9,739 nt of DNA from JAVWHX01 sp036639875 (GCA_036639875.1 JAVWHX010000076.1:1-9739); one strand, 5' to 3'. Shown: positions 1-7,382, numbered from the stretch's first letter. The notes: generated by a model from the letters alone, not told the origin. Made by a program: numbers and translations.

Positions 1-446
1 TGAATTTGTTCTGCAACTTTATCTAATTGTTTAGATTCTTTAACCTCAACAATATAAGCAGCTCCTAAAGGATTTTCTTTACGATATCCTTCAAATAATT
101 TCTTTCCATCTTCACCTTGTGATTCAATTAATTTATTTAATTCATCTTCTTTAGATGAGAAAGTTACTTTCTTAACACCATCAATAGTTTCAATCTTAGA
201 CTGAATCTTTTTAGCATCTTCATCTTTAACTTTTTGTTCCATCTTCACATAGACAGTTAAACTATCTTCAATACTATAAGTCATATCTTGAATATTAATT
301 GCCACAATACCAATAACACCAATCAATAACAAAGTGATTGTAACAGCAAAGATTGATGATACAGACATAACACCATTTCTCCAAATACTTTGTAAAGCTG
401 TTTTACAATGTTTAGGGAAGTTTTTTACACAACTTATGAATTCCAT
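1..446 (-). CDS. ftsX: Cell division protein FtsX, N-terminal part (truncated by window edge)
   Basis: FtsX is the membrane subunit of the FtsEX complex. In Gram-positives this complex couples ATP hydrolysis by FtsE to activation of extracellular peptidoglycan hydrolases (PcsB or CwlO type). I translated this by hand: about 148 residues are visible before the sequence runs off the left edge. A short basic cytoplasmic N-terminus (residues 1-26, including WRNG) is followed by one hydrophobic segment at about 27-50. The extracellular domain then begins, with family-typical stretches such as TIDGVKKV, FSSKEDE and ENPLGAAY. The ATG at 446 has GGAGG 9 nt upstream. The gene starts inside the last codons of ftsE (13-nt overlap, different frame), so the two are transcribed and probably translated together. 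The remaining three membrane segments would lie outside the window. The family call is secure. Confidence 0.93.
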   Translation of the reverse strand, partial: MEFISCVKNFPKHCKTALQSIWRNGVMSVSSIFAVTITLLLIGVIGIVAINIQDMTYSIEDSLTVYVKMEQKVKDEDAKKIQSKIETIDGVKKVTFSSKEDELNKLIESQGEDGKKLFEGYRKENPLGAAYIVEVKESKQLDKVAEQI

Positions 447-1126
447 GCTGAATAACCTCCTGTACTTGCATCCGCCTTAACACAACCATCTTCAATTAAG
501 ATTGTTCTCTTTTTATATTTTTGAACAATTTCTTTATCATGAGTAACAACAAGAATTGTTGTATGATTGACTTCGTTAATTCTCTCTAATAGTTCAATAA
601 TTTCTTTTGATGTATCAGGATCAAGATTCCCTGTAGGTTCATCAGCAATTAAAACCTTTGGGTTATTGACAATCGCTCTTGCAATAGCAACACGTTGTTG
701 TTGACCACCTGATAACTCATGAGGAAAAGCATTAGCCTTATCTTCTAAGCTTACAAGTTCTAATGTTCTTCTTACTTTTTTTCTAATTTCCATTTTAGGT
801 GTATCCGTTACCTCTAAAGTAAAAGCAATGTTTTCAAAAACAGTTTTCTTTGGTAACAAACGGAAATTTTGAAAAACAACCCCAATATTCCTTCTAAAAT
901 AAGGAACTTTACGATCTTTAATTAATGAAACATCTTGTCCAGCAACAATAACTCTACCTGATGATGCCTTCTCTTCTCTATATAACAACTTAATAAAAGT
1001 TGACTTTCCTGCCCCAGTTGGTCCAATAACATAAACAAACTCACCAGGTCCAATATCAAGATTCATATTGTTAACAGCTCTAACGCCGGTTTTATAAACT
1101 TTAGTCACATTCTGTAGTTTAATCAT
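434..1126 (-). CDS. ftsE: Cell division ATP-binding protein FtsE
   Basis: This is the cytoplasmic ATPase of FtsEX, which works with the overlapping FtsX to control cell-wall hydrolases at the division site. At 230 residues it has the normal family length and a complete ABC nucleotide-binding domain: Walker A GPTGAGKST (35-43), Q-loop Q86 in VVFQNFRLLP, signature LSGGQ (138-142), Walker B VLIADE (158-163), D-loop around 168-169 and H-loop H196. The GPTGAGKS form of Walker A and the FQNFRLLP stretch are typical of FtsE rather than LolD-type ATPases, and the partner FtsX confirms it. The start is ATG 1126 with GGAG 9 nt upstream. A candidate extended -10 box lies at 1147-1152, so the leader would be very short. 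It is divergent from the zinc-ribbon gene. No residue appears to be missing. Confidence 0.96.
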   Translation of the reverse strand: MIKLQNVTKVYKTGVRAVNNMNLDIGPGEFVYVIGPTGAGKSTFIKLLYREEKASSGRVIVAGQDVSLIKDRKVPYFRRNIGVVFQNFRLLPKKTVFENIAFTLEVTDTPKMEIRKKVRRTLELVSLEDKANAFPHELSGGQQQRVAIARAIVNNPKVLIADEPTGNLDPDTSKEIIELLERINEVNHTTILVVTHDKEIVQKYKKRTILIEDGCVKADASTGGYSAWNS

Positions 1127-1146
1127 TTTATCACACTCCTGGAAAC

Positions 1147-1152
1147 ATTATA
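1147..1152 (-). promoter_or_regulatory. -10 box of the ftsEX promoter
   Basis: Read on the minus strand, TATAAT is preceded directly by TGT, which gives an extended -10 (TGnTATAAT). No recognisable -35 lies 16-18 nt upstream; only a T-rich stretch is present. The predicted transcription start near 1140 coincides with the ribosome binding site (1134-1140), implying a leader of only about 14 nt. Confidence 0.55.
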
Positions 1153-1198
1153 ACACAAAATAAGTCGAAAAAAATGGAAAATATCGGTTTTTTGTTGT

Positions 1199-1226
1199 TT
1201 GTTTTCAACAGCAAATTCTGTATAAT
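1199..1226 (+). promoter_or_regulatory. Promoter of the zinc-ribbon gene
   Basis: A consensus -10 TATAAT lies at 1221-1226, with a partial -35 TTGTTT at 1199-1204 (16-nt spacer). The predicted start is about 10-15 nt before the ATG at 1247, close to the AAGAGGTG ribosome binding site at 1233-1240. It is back to back with the ftsE promoter. Confidence 0.6.
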
Positions 1227-1246
1227 GATGATAAGAGGTGAAACAT

Positions 1247-1438
1247 ATGAGAAAATGTCCAAGATGTCACAAAGAAATGAAAGAGAATTGTTATTTAAAA
1301 GATAATGCGCAACCTATTAGTGATTATGAATTAATTGAAAAAGATGATAATTTTAAAAAAAGTAAGTATCCTTTAAAAGCAGCAGTATGTAAGAGTTGTG
1401 GATATGTTGAAATGTATGTAGACTTAGAAAAAGAATAA
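1247..1438 (+). CDS. Small zinc-ribbon protein, function unknown
   Basis: This is a 63-residue, lysine- and glutamate-rich protein with two cysteine knuckles, CPRC (residues 4-7) and CKSCG (48-52). The spacing fits a four-cysteine zinc ribbon with an inserted loop; a fifth cysteine at 15 falls outside the pairs. Small zinc ribbons of this kind are common in Firmicutes and are often annotated as nucleic-acid-binding, but nothing here shows the partner. I chose ATG 1247 because AAGAGGTG ends 6 nt before it. An in-frame GTG at 1238 is rejected because it lies inside that ribosome binding site. The gene is monocistronic: it has its own promoter and a terminator hairpin that begins in its last codons. 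The zinc-binding fold is a confident inference; the role is unknown. Confidence 0.8.
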   Translation: MRKCPRCHKEMKENCYLKDNAQPISDYELIEKDDNFKKSKYPLKAAVCKSCGYVEMYVDLEKE

Positions 1439-1454
1439 TTTTATTCTTTTTTTT
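1428..1454 (+). terminator. AT-rich terminator after the zinc-ribbon gene
   Basis: The arm AAAAAGAATAA (1428-1438) is the exact complement of TTATTCTTTTT (1441-1451). The run of eight T residues at 1447-1454 supplies the U-tail. Only one G-C pair is present, so it may be leaky into asnB. The left arm includes the stop codon of the gene. Confidence 0.55.
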
Positions 1455-1525
1455 GTACACATTTATTACACATATACTTCATATATATTCCTTATTTTTT
1501 CCATTCATTTTCCACATAGAATAAC

Positions 1526-1531
1526 TATAAT
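1526..1531 (+). promoter_or_regulatory. -10 box of the asnB promoter
   Basis: TATAAT lies 30 nt before the asnB start. The best -35 candidate is TTCATT at 1504-1509 (16-nt spacer), which is weak. The leader of about 25 nt has no room for a T-box or riboswitch. Confidence 0.5.
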
Positions 1532-1561
1532 GTGACCATACTAAGGAAAAGGTGATTATAT

Positions 1562-3385
1562 ATGTGTGGAATAGTAGGATTTACATCAACTCAGAATAAT
1601 AATAAAATAATATTAGATAAAATGTTAAATAAGATTAAACATCGTGGACCAGATGATGCTGGTGGATGGATTGATGATTTTATTACATTAGGACATCGTC
1701 GTTTATCAATTATTGATATGGCTGGTGGTCATCAACCAATGATTGATAATCATTTGATTGTTGTGTTTAATGGAGAAATTTATAATTATTTAGAACTTAA
1801 AAAAGAATTAGAAGATAAAGGATATGTTTTTAAAACAAATAGTGATACTGAGGTTTTATTACATGGGTATAAGGAATATGGTTATGAGTTAGTTAACTAT
1901 TTAAGAGGAATGTTTGCTTTTGTTATTTATGATCAAGATACCCATGAATTGTATTGTGCTAGAGATCATTTTGGGATTAAACCATTTTATTATTATCATT
2001 ATGAAAATGAGTTTATATTTGGTAGTGAAATTAAGTCTTTTTTAGAACATCCAAATTTTATAAAAGAGTTTAATGAAGATGTTTTGTTTTCTTATTTAAG
2101 GATGGGGAGTGTTGCTGGAGAAGATACGTTTTTTAGGAATGTTAAACATTTATTACCTGGACATTATCTCATCTATAAAAATAATAAAATTGATATTCAT
2201 CAATATTATCATGTTGAATTTAGTCAGGATTATAAGTCTGATGAAGTGAAGACAAAAGAAATTAAAGAGACTTTTATTGATTCTTTAAATCATCATATGA
2301 TTGCTGATGTTGAGATAGGATCATTTCTAAGTAGTGGAATTGATTCTTCTTATATTGTAGCTCAAACAAGACCAAAGCATACATATACTGTGGAATATGA
2401 AGATCAAAGATATAATGAAAGTTGTTATACAAAAGCTTTTACGGATAAGATAGGAATAGAAAATAAGAGTATTGTCATAAGTAAAGATGATTATTTTAAG
2501 GCACTAAAGAAAGTGATTTATCATCTTGATGAACCAACCGCTGATCCTTCAGCAACTGCTTTATACTTTGTGAGTCAACTTGCTAGTGAAGATGTAAAGG
2601 TTGTTTTATCTGGTGAAGGTGCTGATGAGATATTTGGAGGATATAACACGTATAGAAGTGAAATTGATTCTTCTGGGTATTCTCGTATTCCTTATTTTAT
2701 AAGGCATTGTATTGCACTTATATGTTGTTATTTACCAGACATAAAGGGTAAAGAGTTCTTTATTCGTAATGGTTTTAGAATAGAAGACTACTATATTGGA
2801 GTGAATCCTATCTTTTCAAAGAAAGAATGTAAAGATATGCTTAAAATAAAAGTTGATATTCATCAATCACTTACAAAAACAATAGTCAGTCAATTTAAGA
2901 ACTATACTAACTTACAAAAAAGACAAGCTATTGATCTTCAAACATGGTTTGTTAAAGATATTCTTCAAAAAGGAGACAAAATGACAATGGCTCATTCAAT
3001 AGAAGCACGTGTTCCTTTTACAGATAAAGACGTTTTTAAATCTGCCCATAATTTAAATGACAATCAAAAAGTATCTAAAGAAAATACAAAACTCCTACTT
3101 AGAGAATCATCTCATGATGTATTACCTTTAGAAAATGCAAATAAAAAGAAACTAGGTTTCCCTGTTCCTTTAAGAGAATGGATAAAAGATCAAGATATTA
3201 ATAACCAAATATCTCAATCATTTCAAACATCATTTATCAATCAATATTTTAATAATAAAGATTTATTAAAAATGTTAAAAGATCACCAATTAGGTAAACA
3301 TGATTATTACAAGAAAATATGGGCTATTTATTGTTTATCATTATGGCATCAAACATTCTTTAAAGAAGAATACCCTAATCAATAA
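1562..3385 (+). CDS. asnB: Asparagine synthetase (glutamine-hydrolysing)
   Basis: This enzyme converts aspartate, glutamine and ATP to asparagine, glutamate, AMP and pyrophosphate in the cytoplasm. At 607 residues it has the normal length for the AsnB class. The N-terminal class II glutaminase domain (about 2-190) has the catalytic Cys2 exposed after Met removal, HRGPDD (27-32), FNGEIYN (69-75) and SDTE (94-97). The C-terminal synthetase domain has the PP-loop SSGIDSS (257-263), LDEPTADPSA (322-331), LSGEGADE (349-356) and a KGDKMTMAHS stretch followed by EARVPF. The ATG at 1562 has an AAGGTGA ribosome binding site at about 1548-1554. Related enzymes amidate cell-wall or secondary-metabolite substrates, but no such pathway is nearby, so asparagine synthesis is most likely. 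It overlaps the downstream convergent kinase gene by 11 nt. Base skew shifts within the gene (see findings). Confidence 0.93.
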   Translation: MCGIVGFTSTQNNNKIILDKMLNKIKHRGPDDAGGWIDDFITLGHRRLSIIDMAGGHQPMIDNHLIVVFNGEIYNYLELKKELEDKGYVFKTNSDTEVLLHGYKEYGYELVNYLRGMFAFVIYDQDTHELYCARDHFGIKPFYYYHYENEFIFGSEIKSFLEHPNFIKEFNEDVLFSYLRMGSVAGEDTFFRNVKHLLPGHYLIYKNNKIDIHQYYHVEFSQDYKSDEVKTKEIKETFIDSLNHHMIADVEIGSFLSSGIDSSYIVAQTRPKHTYTVEYEDQRYNESCYTKAFTDKIGIENKSIVISKDDYFKALKKVIYHLDEPTADPSATALYFVSQLASEDVKVVLSGEGADEIFGGYNTYRSEIDSSGYSRIPYFIRHCIALICCYLPDIKGKEFFIRNGFRIEDYYIGVNPIFSKKECKDMLKIKVDIHQSLTKTIVSQFKNYTNLQKRQAIDLQTWFVKDILQKGDKMTMAHSIEARVPFTDKDVFKSAHNLNDNQKVSKENTKLLLRESSHDVLPLENANKKKLGFPVPLREWIKDQDINNQISQSFQTSFINQYFNNKDLLKMLKDHQLGKHDYYKKIWAIYCLSLWHQTFFKEEYPNQ

Positions 3386-4229
3386 CCATATGTAATGATG
3401 TAGGAACAATTTTAATATCATAACTATCGCTTTGATATTCTTCCCCATCAATATTAGATATTTGTTGAGTATAAACATTTGCTTCTTTCACTTTAAAATA
3501 ATGAACTTCTGATCGATTATCTAACTTATGAGCAACTAATAAACTTAATAAATAAGGAATCTTACTTTTCCTTACTTTATCAACAACACATATATCAATA
3601 TATCCATCTTGAATATCAGCATGAGGAACAATATGAAAACCACCACCATAATATTGTCCATTATTAAATGTACATAATGTTACTCTGCCTTCATATAAAC
3701 ATTGACCTTCACTGGTGATTTTCACTTCATCAAATTGATAACGAAAAACATGTTGCAAAATAGAGACAATATAGCTTTTTGAATCAGGAACAAGTGGGAT
3801 ATCTGGTGTATCATGAACATGATTAGCAATAACACTATCTACTCCAAAACAAGCTGAATTGATATAATATCTATCATTAATAAGAACAGAATCAATCATT
3901 TTAGCATTTTTATTTAAAGATTGAAGAAGAACCTTTTTAGGGTCTTTTTCTTTTGTTAATGTTCTTGAAAAATCATTACCAGTTCCTAACGGTATAACCA
4001 CAAGTTCATGTTGTTGATGAACAACAGCTTGAATAATTCCACTTAAAGTTCCATCCCCACCGACTGAATAAAATCTTGCTTTTTCTTTATAACTCTTAAT
4101 ATATTCAATAGTATCTTCCATCGACGTTGTATAAATAACTTCATAATCATATTCCCTCATAACATCATTAATTTCTTTTTCAAAATCATGATGTTTTTTA
4201 GTATGATTCATCATAAAAATATGTTTCAT
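3375..4229 (-). CDS. YegS/DagK-family lipid kinase
   Basis: This 284-residue protein belongs to the diacylglycerol/sphingosine kinase catalytic family (DAGK_cat). The family phosphorylates diacylglycerol or a similar lipid at the membrane face, which recycles diacylglycerol into phospholipid synthesis in Firmicutes. The nucleotide-binding signature GGDGT lies at 57-61, followed by PLGTGNDFSR from residue 80. The C-terminal DGE (261-263) matches the conserved acidic site of DgkB-like enzymes. The N-terminus lacks the usual NPxxG-type stretch and reads MMNHTKKHHDF instead, so the exact substrate is uncertain. ATG 4229 has GAGGGG upstream, 7 nt after its GAGG. It lies 38 nt downstream of the methyltransferase gene in the same direction with no terminator between them, suggesting one operon. 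Its 3' end overlaps asnB. DgkB, a BmrU-like protein or another YegS-type kinase are all possible. Confidence 0.85.
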   Translation of the reverse strand: MKHIFMMNHTKKHHDFEKEINDVMREYDYEVIYTTSMEDTIEYIKSYKEKARFYSVGGDGTLSGIIQAVVHQQHELVVIPLGTGNDFSRTLTKEKDPKKVLLQSLNKNAKMIDSVLINDRYYINSACFGVDSVIANHVHDTPDIPLVPDSKSYIVSILQHVFRYQFDEVKITSEGQCLYEGRVTLCTFNNGQYYGGGFHIVPHADIQDGYIDICVVDKVRKSKIPYLLSLLVAHKLDNRSEVHYFKVKEANVYTQQISNIDGEEYQSDSYDIKIVPTSLHMVID

Positions 4230-4267
4230 ATTTTCCCCTCATTTCACTTCTATTATATCGAATAAAC

Positions 4268-5197
4268 TTACTTTTGAAAACAAAGTGTCATATATCTTTG
4301 AAAATTCCCCTTTTTAATACTGCATCTATCAATAACTGTATAACCCAAATCCTCTAATTCTTTATTAAAAGGAATATGAGAAACTAATAAAAATCGTGGT
4401 GCTAATGATAATGAAGCTTTTAACAAAGATAATTGTTGTTGATAAGAGAAAGGACTATAAACACCATAAGGCATATCCATAATAGTCACATCATAATGTT
4501 TATCCAATGTATGAATATCTTGTTTTTTCACAAGATCTTTATCATAACCAAAATGTTCAAGATTTAATCTTGCTTGATAAGCAACATCTCGATTAATATC
4601 ATATCCTTCAACATCCATTCCCATACTTAATGCTTCTAAAACAACTGTTCCGATTCCACAACAAGGATCAACAATCTTTAAAGAGGCATCATTACCTACT
4701 GCTATATTGACAATTGTTCTTGCATCTCTAACATTTAAAGAATGAGAATATGAATGAGGTTTATTATAACGCTCACTCCATAAAGCATCATCATTATAAA
4801 TTCCAAAATACCACGTATCATTAATCTTTGTAACAGCAAAAACAACTTTAGGTTCTTGCATATTAACAGTTCCATCAATTGGATCAGCAATATCACGACA
4901 TCTTTGTAAAGAGTCTTGATAATCAACATGAGTGATATCATTCTTTAAATAAATAACTTTAAATTCATAATAAACCATTTCTTTATCTTTTATCTTTTGA
5001 ATAATTTCATCAAAATTACTTGAAGAATAAATAATATCTAATCTTCCTTTTATAAAAACACTTCTTGTATATTCAAAGAAATGATTTGTTAAATAATACT
5101 TAGATAACATATCTTCATGAAAGATTTGTTTAAACTCCATTTCACATAGTTCTTGTTCTTGGGGTGAATAATTATAGATATATAAATATTTATACAT
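4268..5197 (-). CDS. TRM11/UPF0020-like RNA methyltransferase, putative
   Basis: This is a 309-residue SAM-dependent methyltransferase of the TRM11/UPF0020 type. Motif I is VDPCCGIGT (176-184), the acidic end of strand 2 is GYDIN (198-202), and the catalytic motif IV is DMPYG (241-245), a variant of the DPPYG seen in guanine-N2 RNA methyltransferases. Residues 98-168 carry the family-typical region before motif I, including RDIADPIDG and LNVRDARTIVNIA. Residues 1-90 may be a degenerate THUMP-like RNA-binding part, but I cannot confirm this. The likely reaction is base methylation of tRNA or rRNA; the target is unknown. The start ATG 5197 has GAAGG 5 nt upstream. It is the first gene of a probable two-gene operon with the lipid kinase. 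A DNA methyltransferase role is less likely, as no restriction partner is present. Confidence 0.75.
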   Translation of the reverse strand: MYKYLYIYNYSPQEQELCEMEFKQIFHEDMLSKYYLTNHFFEYTRSVFIKGRLDIIYSSSNFDEIIQKIKDKEMVYYEFKVIYLKNDITHVDYQDSLQRCRDIADPIDGTVNMQEPKVVFAVTKINDTWYFGIYNDDALWSERYNKPHSYSHSLNVRDARTIVNIAVGNDASLKIVDPCCGIGTVVLEALSMGMDVEGYDINRDVAYQARLNLEHFGYDKDLVKKQDIHTLDKHYDVTIMDMPYGVYSPFSYQQQLSLLKASLSLAPRFLLVSHIPFNKELEDLGYTVIDRCSIKKGNFQRYMTLCFQK

Positions 5198-5241
5198 ATA
5201 GGCCTTCTTTCTAAATGAAAAGAGTGTTATTTCTTACATTT

Positions 5242-5269
5242 TTGTTATGTTTGCTTTTTATAGTATACA
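5242..5269 (+). promoter_or_regulatory. Possible promoter of the O-antigen ligase-like gene
   Basis: TTGTTA (5242-5247), a 16-nt spacer and TATACA (5264-5269) are a moderate match. The -10 overlaps the -10 of the opposing promoter (5262-5267), so the two could not be occupied at the same time. An alternative -10, TAAAAT at 5287-5292, would place the start at the ribosome binding site. Confidence 0.35.
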
Positions 5270-5290
5270 TAAATTATGAAATGTTGTAAA
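5262..5290 (-). promoter_or_regulatory. Promoter of the methyltransferase-lipid kinase operon
   Basis: On the minus strand the -35 TTTACA (5285-5290), a 17-nt spacer and the -10 TATACT (5262-5267) make the best-formed promoter in the window. The predicted start is near 5255, giving a leader of about 58 nt. Confidence 0.7.
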
Positions 5291-5319
5291 ATGAAGTTAC
5301 TTTGGGGGAGGTGTTTATT

Positions 5320-6513
5320 ATTTTTGGAATAGATTATTTAAAGAAACATTTCAATCATAATCAAAGATATATTATTGTTGCTATACTATCAATGTTTCTA
5401 CCTTTTTATATGTGTGCTGCAGTTATTATCTTTTTAACAATTCGTTTATTATTAAAAGGAGAAATACAAGATGCTTATAAAGAAACACCAAAAAGCAAAT
5501 ATATTCTTATATTTTCTGCTTTATCTTTTTTAGTTTCTTTATTCTATCAGAATTATTTAGGAGCATTATGTAGTATTGGAATATTGGTTATATTATCATT
5601 TATTTTATATTATCGTAAACATATTACACCACATGTCTTTACCTTTATAACTGATTGTATTGTGGTTTTAAGTGTTTTTGCTGCTTTATATGGATTAATA
5701 GAATATATTGGTATTTTGAATTCTTTTGAGATTGATCGTTTTGAAGTTATTATCTTTAATAGACCTGAAGATCGTGTGAATTCTGTTTTCTTTAATGCTA
5801 ATTATTATGCAATGATGCTTGAATTCTTTATATGTATTACATTTTATAAAATATTACAGTTAGGGAAAATAAAAGACAATTATAGAAAGTTTTTCTATTA
5901 TTCTTTGGTTATTGGCTTGAATTTATTCTTGCTTGTATTAACAGCTTGTCGTACTGCTTGGCCTGCATTAGGTGCTGGGATCCTTGTGATGTTAATTATT
6001 GATAAGCGATATAAAACATGTGGATTGATATTTTCATGCTTTATATTAGCTATTCTATACTTTGTTTTTAATCCTAGTCAGTTTCCAAGAGTTGATAATA
6101 TCTTTGATTATTTCTTAACACGTAAAGATATTTGGGATGTCGCAATTGCTAATATTAAGACTCATCCATTGTTTGGAGAAGGTCCTATGACATATATGCA
6201 TGTATTCCCATTATATAATGGACATCCAACAGAACATGCACATAGTATTTATTTAGATCCTATTTTATGTTTTGGAGTTGTTGGAATTACTGTTATTCTG
6301 CCATTTATTATTTATAATATAAAAAGTGTTTATCATTTATGGAAATCAAAGGTTGATAAGAGCATTGTTGCTTTAATCGTTTCATTTACAATTATGATAT
6401 TTGTTCATGGTATTCTAGATTATACAATCTTCTTTGTACAAACTGGTTTCCTATATCTCATTATTGCAAGTTCATTTGATGTCCATAAGAAACATACAAA
6501 AAAGCTATCTTAA
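5320..6513 (+). CDS. O-antigen ligase/polymerase-like membrane protein
   Basis: This is a polytopic membrane protein of about 397 residues with roughly ten hydrophobic segments and one larger loop near the C-terminus. The region around residues 286-309 (GEGP, then HAHS at 306-309 followed by YLDP) and an arginine in CRTAWP (R211) fit the Wzy_C / O-antigen ligase family. That family polymerises or transfers undecaprenyl-linked glycans onto an acceptor. In a Gram-positive, the likely role is capsule, teichoic-acid decoration or another wall glycan. No glycosyltransferase genes are adjacent, so the substrate is unknown. The start is unusual. GGGGGAGGTG (5304-5313) is a near-perfect ribosome binding site, and the neighbours have 7-9 nt after GAGG; that distance leads to ATT at 5320 (ATT 5317 is second choice). 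In-frame TTG 5302 and GTG 5311 abut or overlap the binding site, so they are unlikely, though automatic callers may use them. Confidence 0.8.
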   Translation: MFGIDYLKKHFNHNQRYIIVAILSMFLPFYMCAAVIIFLTIRLLLKGEIQDAYKETPKSKYILIFSALSFLVSLFYQNYLGALCSIGILVILSFILYYRKHITPHVFTFITDCIVVLSVFAALYGLIEYIGILNSFEIDRFEVIIFNRPEDRVNSVFFNANYYAMMLEFFICITFYKILQLGKIKDNYRKFFYYSLVIGLNLFLLVLTACRTAWPALGAGILVMLIIDKRYKTCGLIFSCFILAILYFVFNPSQFPRVDNIFDYFLTRKDIWDVAIANIKTHPLFGEGPMTYMHVFPLYNGHPTEHAHSIYLDPILCFGVVGITVILPFIIYNIKSVYHLWKSKVDKSIVALIVSFTIMIFVHGILDYTIFFVQTGFLYLIIASSFDVHKKHTKKLS

Positions 6514-6524
6514 TAGCTTTTTTT
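6498..6524. terminator. Bidirectional terminator between convergent genes
   Basis: A perfect 11-bp stem pairs AAAAAAGCTAT (6498-6508) with ATAGCTTTTTT (6513-6523) around a CTTA loop, with T-tracts in both directions. It covers the stop codon of the O-antigen ligase-like gene (6511-6513) and touches that of the HAD gene (6523-6525), serving both. Confidence 0.85.
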
Positions 6525-7362
6525 AATGACATAATTTTAATCTTTTAAGTTCATGGTAAACCCCATCATCTTCTACACTTTCACAAATAGTAGATGCATA
6601 CTTCTTTAATTCTTTTGAGCCATTCCCCATAACAACACCATAATGACAAGCTTGTATCATTTCTAAATCATTCATACTATCACCAAAACCAATTGTATCA
6701 TCCATAGACATATTCAAATGATTAACAATAAAACGAACAGCATTACCCTTATTTGTTCCCTTAATAATAATTTCACCATTAATTGTATCTTTTGAAAACA
6801 ATTCATGAACAATAAAAATAAACTTATCTGATAAAACCTGTTTAGGTTCAACTAAATCTTTTTCATCTAAAGCAATAAAACAAAGTTTATGAATTTCAAC
6901 AGGATTATTATCATAATCCTCTAAAGGACAAATATTAAACTTTTCTTTTTGTTGTTGCATAAGTCTTTGCATTTCAGAATTCATATCCTTTGATTTAGCT
7001 CCATGAACAAACAATTCATTCATACCATCGTTCTGAAAAGTCTTATGCGTTGCTTCTAAATTATAATGAATATGATTTCTTTCAAAAACATCCCTTGCTT
7101 CCTTTAAATCCTCTTTAGATAAAAAAGATTCATATAATAATTTATCATCCATTTCAATATAACCACCAGCACTACAAATAATTCCATCAAAACCAATATC
7201 CAATAAAGAACGAATACCTGATTTATTTCTACCAGTACATAAAAAAACATAATGTCCATTTTCACGTACTTGTTTAATTCCATCTTTTACACATTCACTA
7301 ACATCACCTTGAGGAGAAGTCAGCGTTCCATCAACATCTAAAAATATTATTTTCTTATTCAT
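6523..7362 (-). CDS. Cof-type HAD-IIB hydrolase
   Basis: This is a 279-residue cytoplasmic phosphatase of the HAD superfamily, Cof/YidA branch (type IIB cap). Enzymes of this branch dephosphorylate sugar phosphates, flavin nucleotides or PLP with broad specificity. All four HAD motifs are present: DVDGT with the nucleophile D9 and acid D11, LCTGR with T43 as motif II, KGTNKG with the motif III lysine (201 or 205), and GDSMND (227-232) as the Mg-binding motif IV. The cap lies between about 85 and 195. ATG 7362 has GAGG 7 nt upstream. A possible -10 TATACT is at 7383-7388, between the upstream gene's hairpin and this start, so it may have its own promoter. The substrate cannot be read from sequence. 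A role in PLP turnover would be attractive given the MocR/ECF pair nearby, but that is speculation. Confidence 0.9.
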   Translation of the reverse strand: MNKKIIFLDVDGTLTSPQGDVSECVKDGIKQVRENGHYVFLCTGRNKSGIRSLLDIGFDGIICSAGGYIEMDDKLLYESFLSKEDLKEARDVFERNHIHYNLEATHKTFQNDGMNELFVHGAKSKDMNSEMQRLMQQQKEKFNICPLEDYDNNPVEIHKLCFIALDEKDLVEPKQVLSDKFIFIVHELFSKDTINGEIIIKGTNKGNAVRFIVNHLNMSMDDTIGFGDSMNDLEMIQACHYGVVMGNGSKELKKYASTICESVEDDGVYHELKRLKLCH

Positions 7363-7382
7363 ATAATTACCTCGCTTTTATA

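Noticed and set aside
1238..1246. GTG at 1238 as the start of the zinc-ribbon gene
   Set aside because: It lies inside the AAGAGGTG ribosome binding site; ATG 1247 is correctly spaced.
1455..1561. T-box or riboswitch upstream of asnB
   Set aside because: The gap is too short, with no T-box sequence or stable leader hairpin; the promoter sits about 30 nt from the start codon.
4735..4941. Minus-strand open frame of 68 codons
   Set aside because: It is an out-of-frame shadow inside the methyltransferase gene: an Ile/Leu/Met-rich low-complexity product with no domain.
4268..5197. DNA-modification methyltransferase of a defence system
   Set aside because: The DMPYG motif and the flanking region match RNA methyltransferases of TRM11 type, and there is no restriction gene nearby.
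5291..5332. Thirteen-codon upstream reading frame (MKLLWGRCLLFLE)
   Set aside because: The ATG at 5291 has no ribosome binding site and may lie at or upstream of the transcript start, so a leader-peptide role is not supported.
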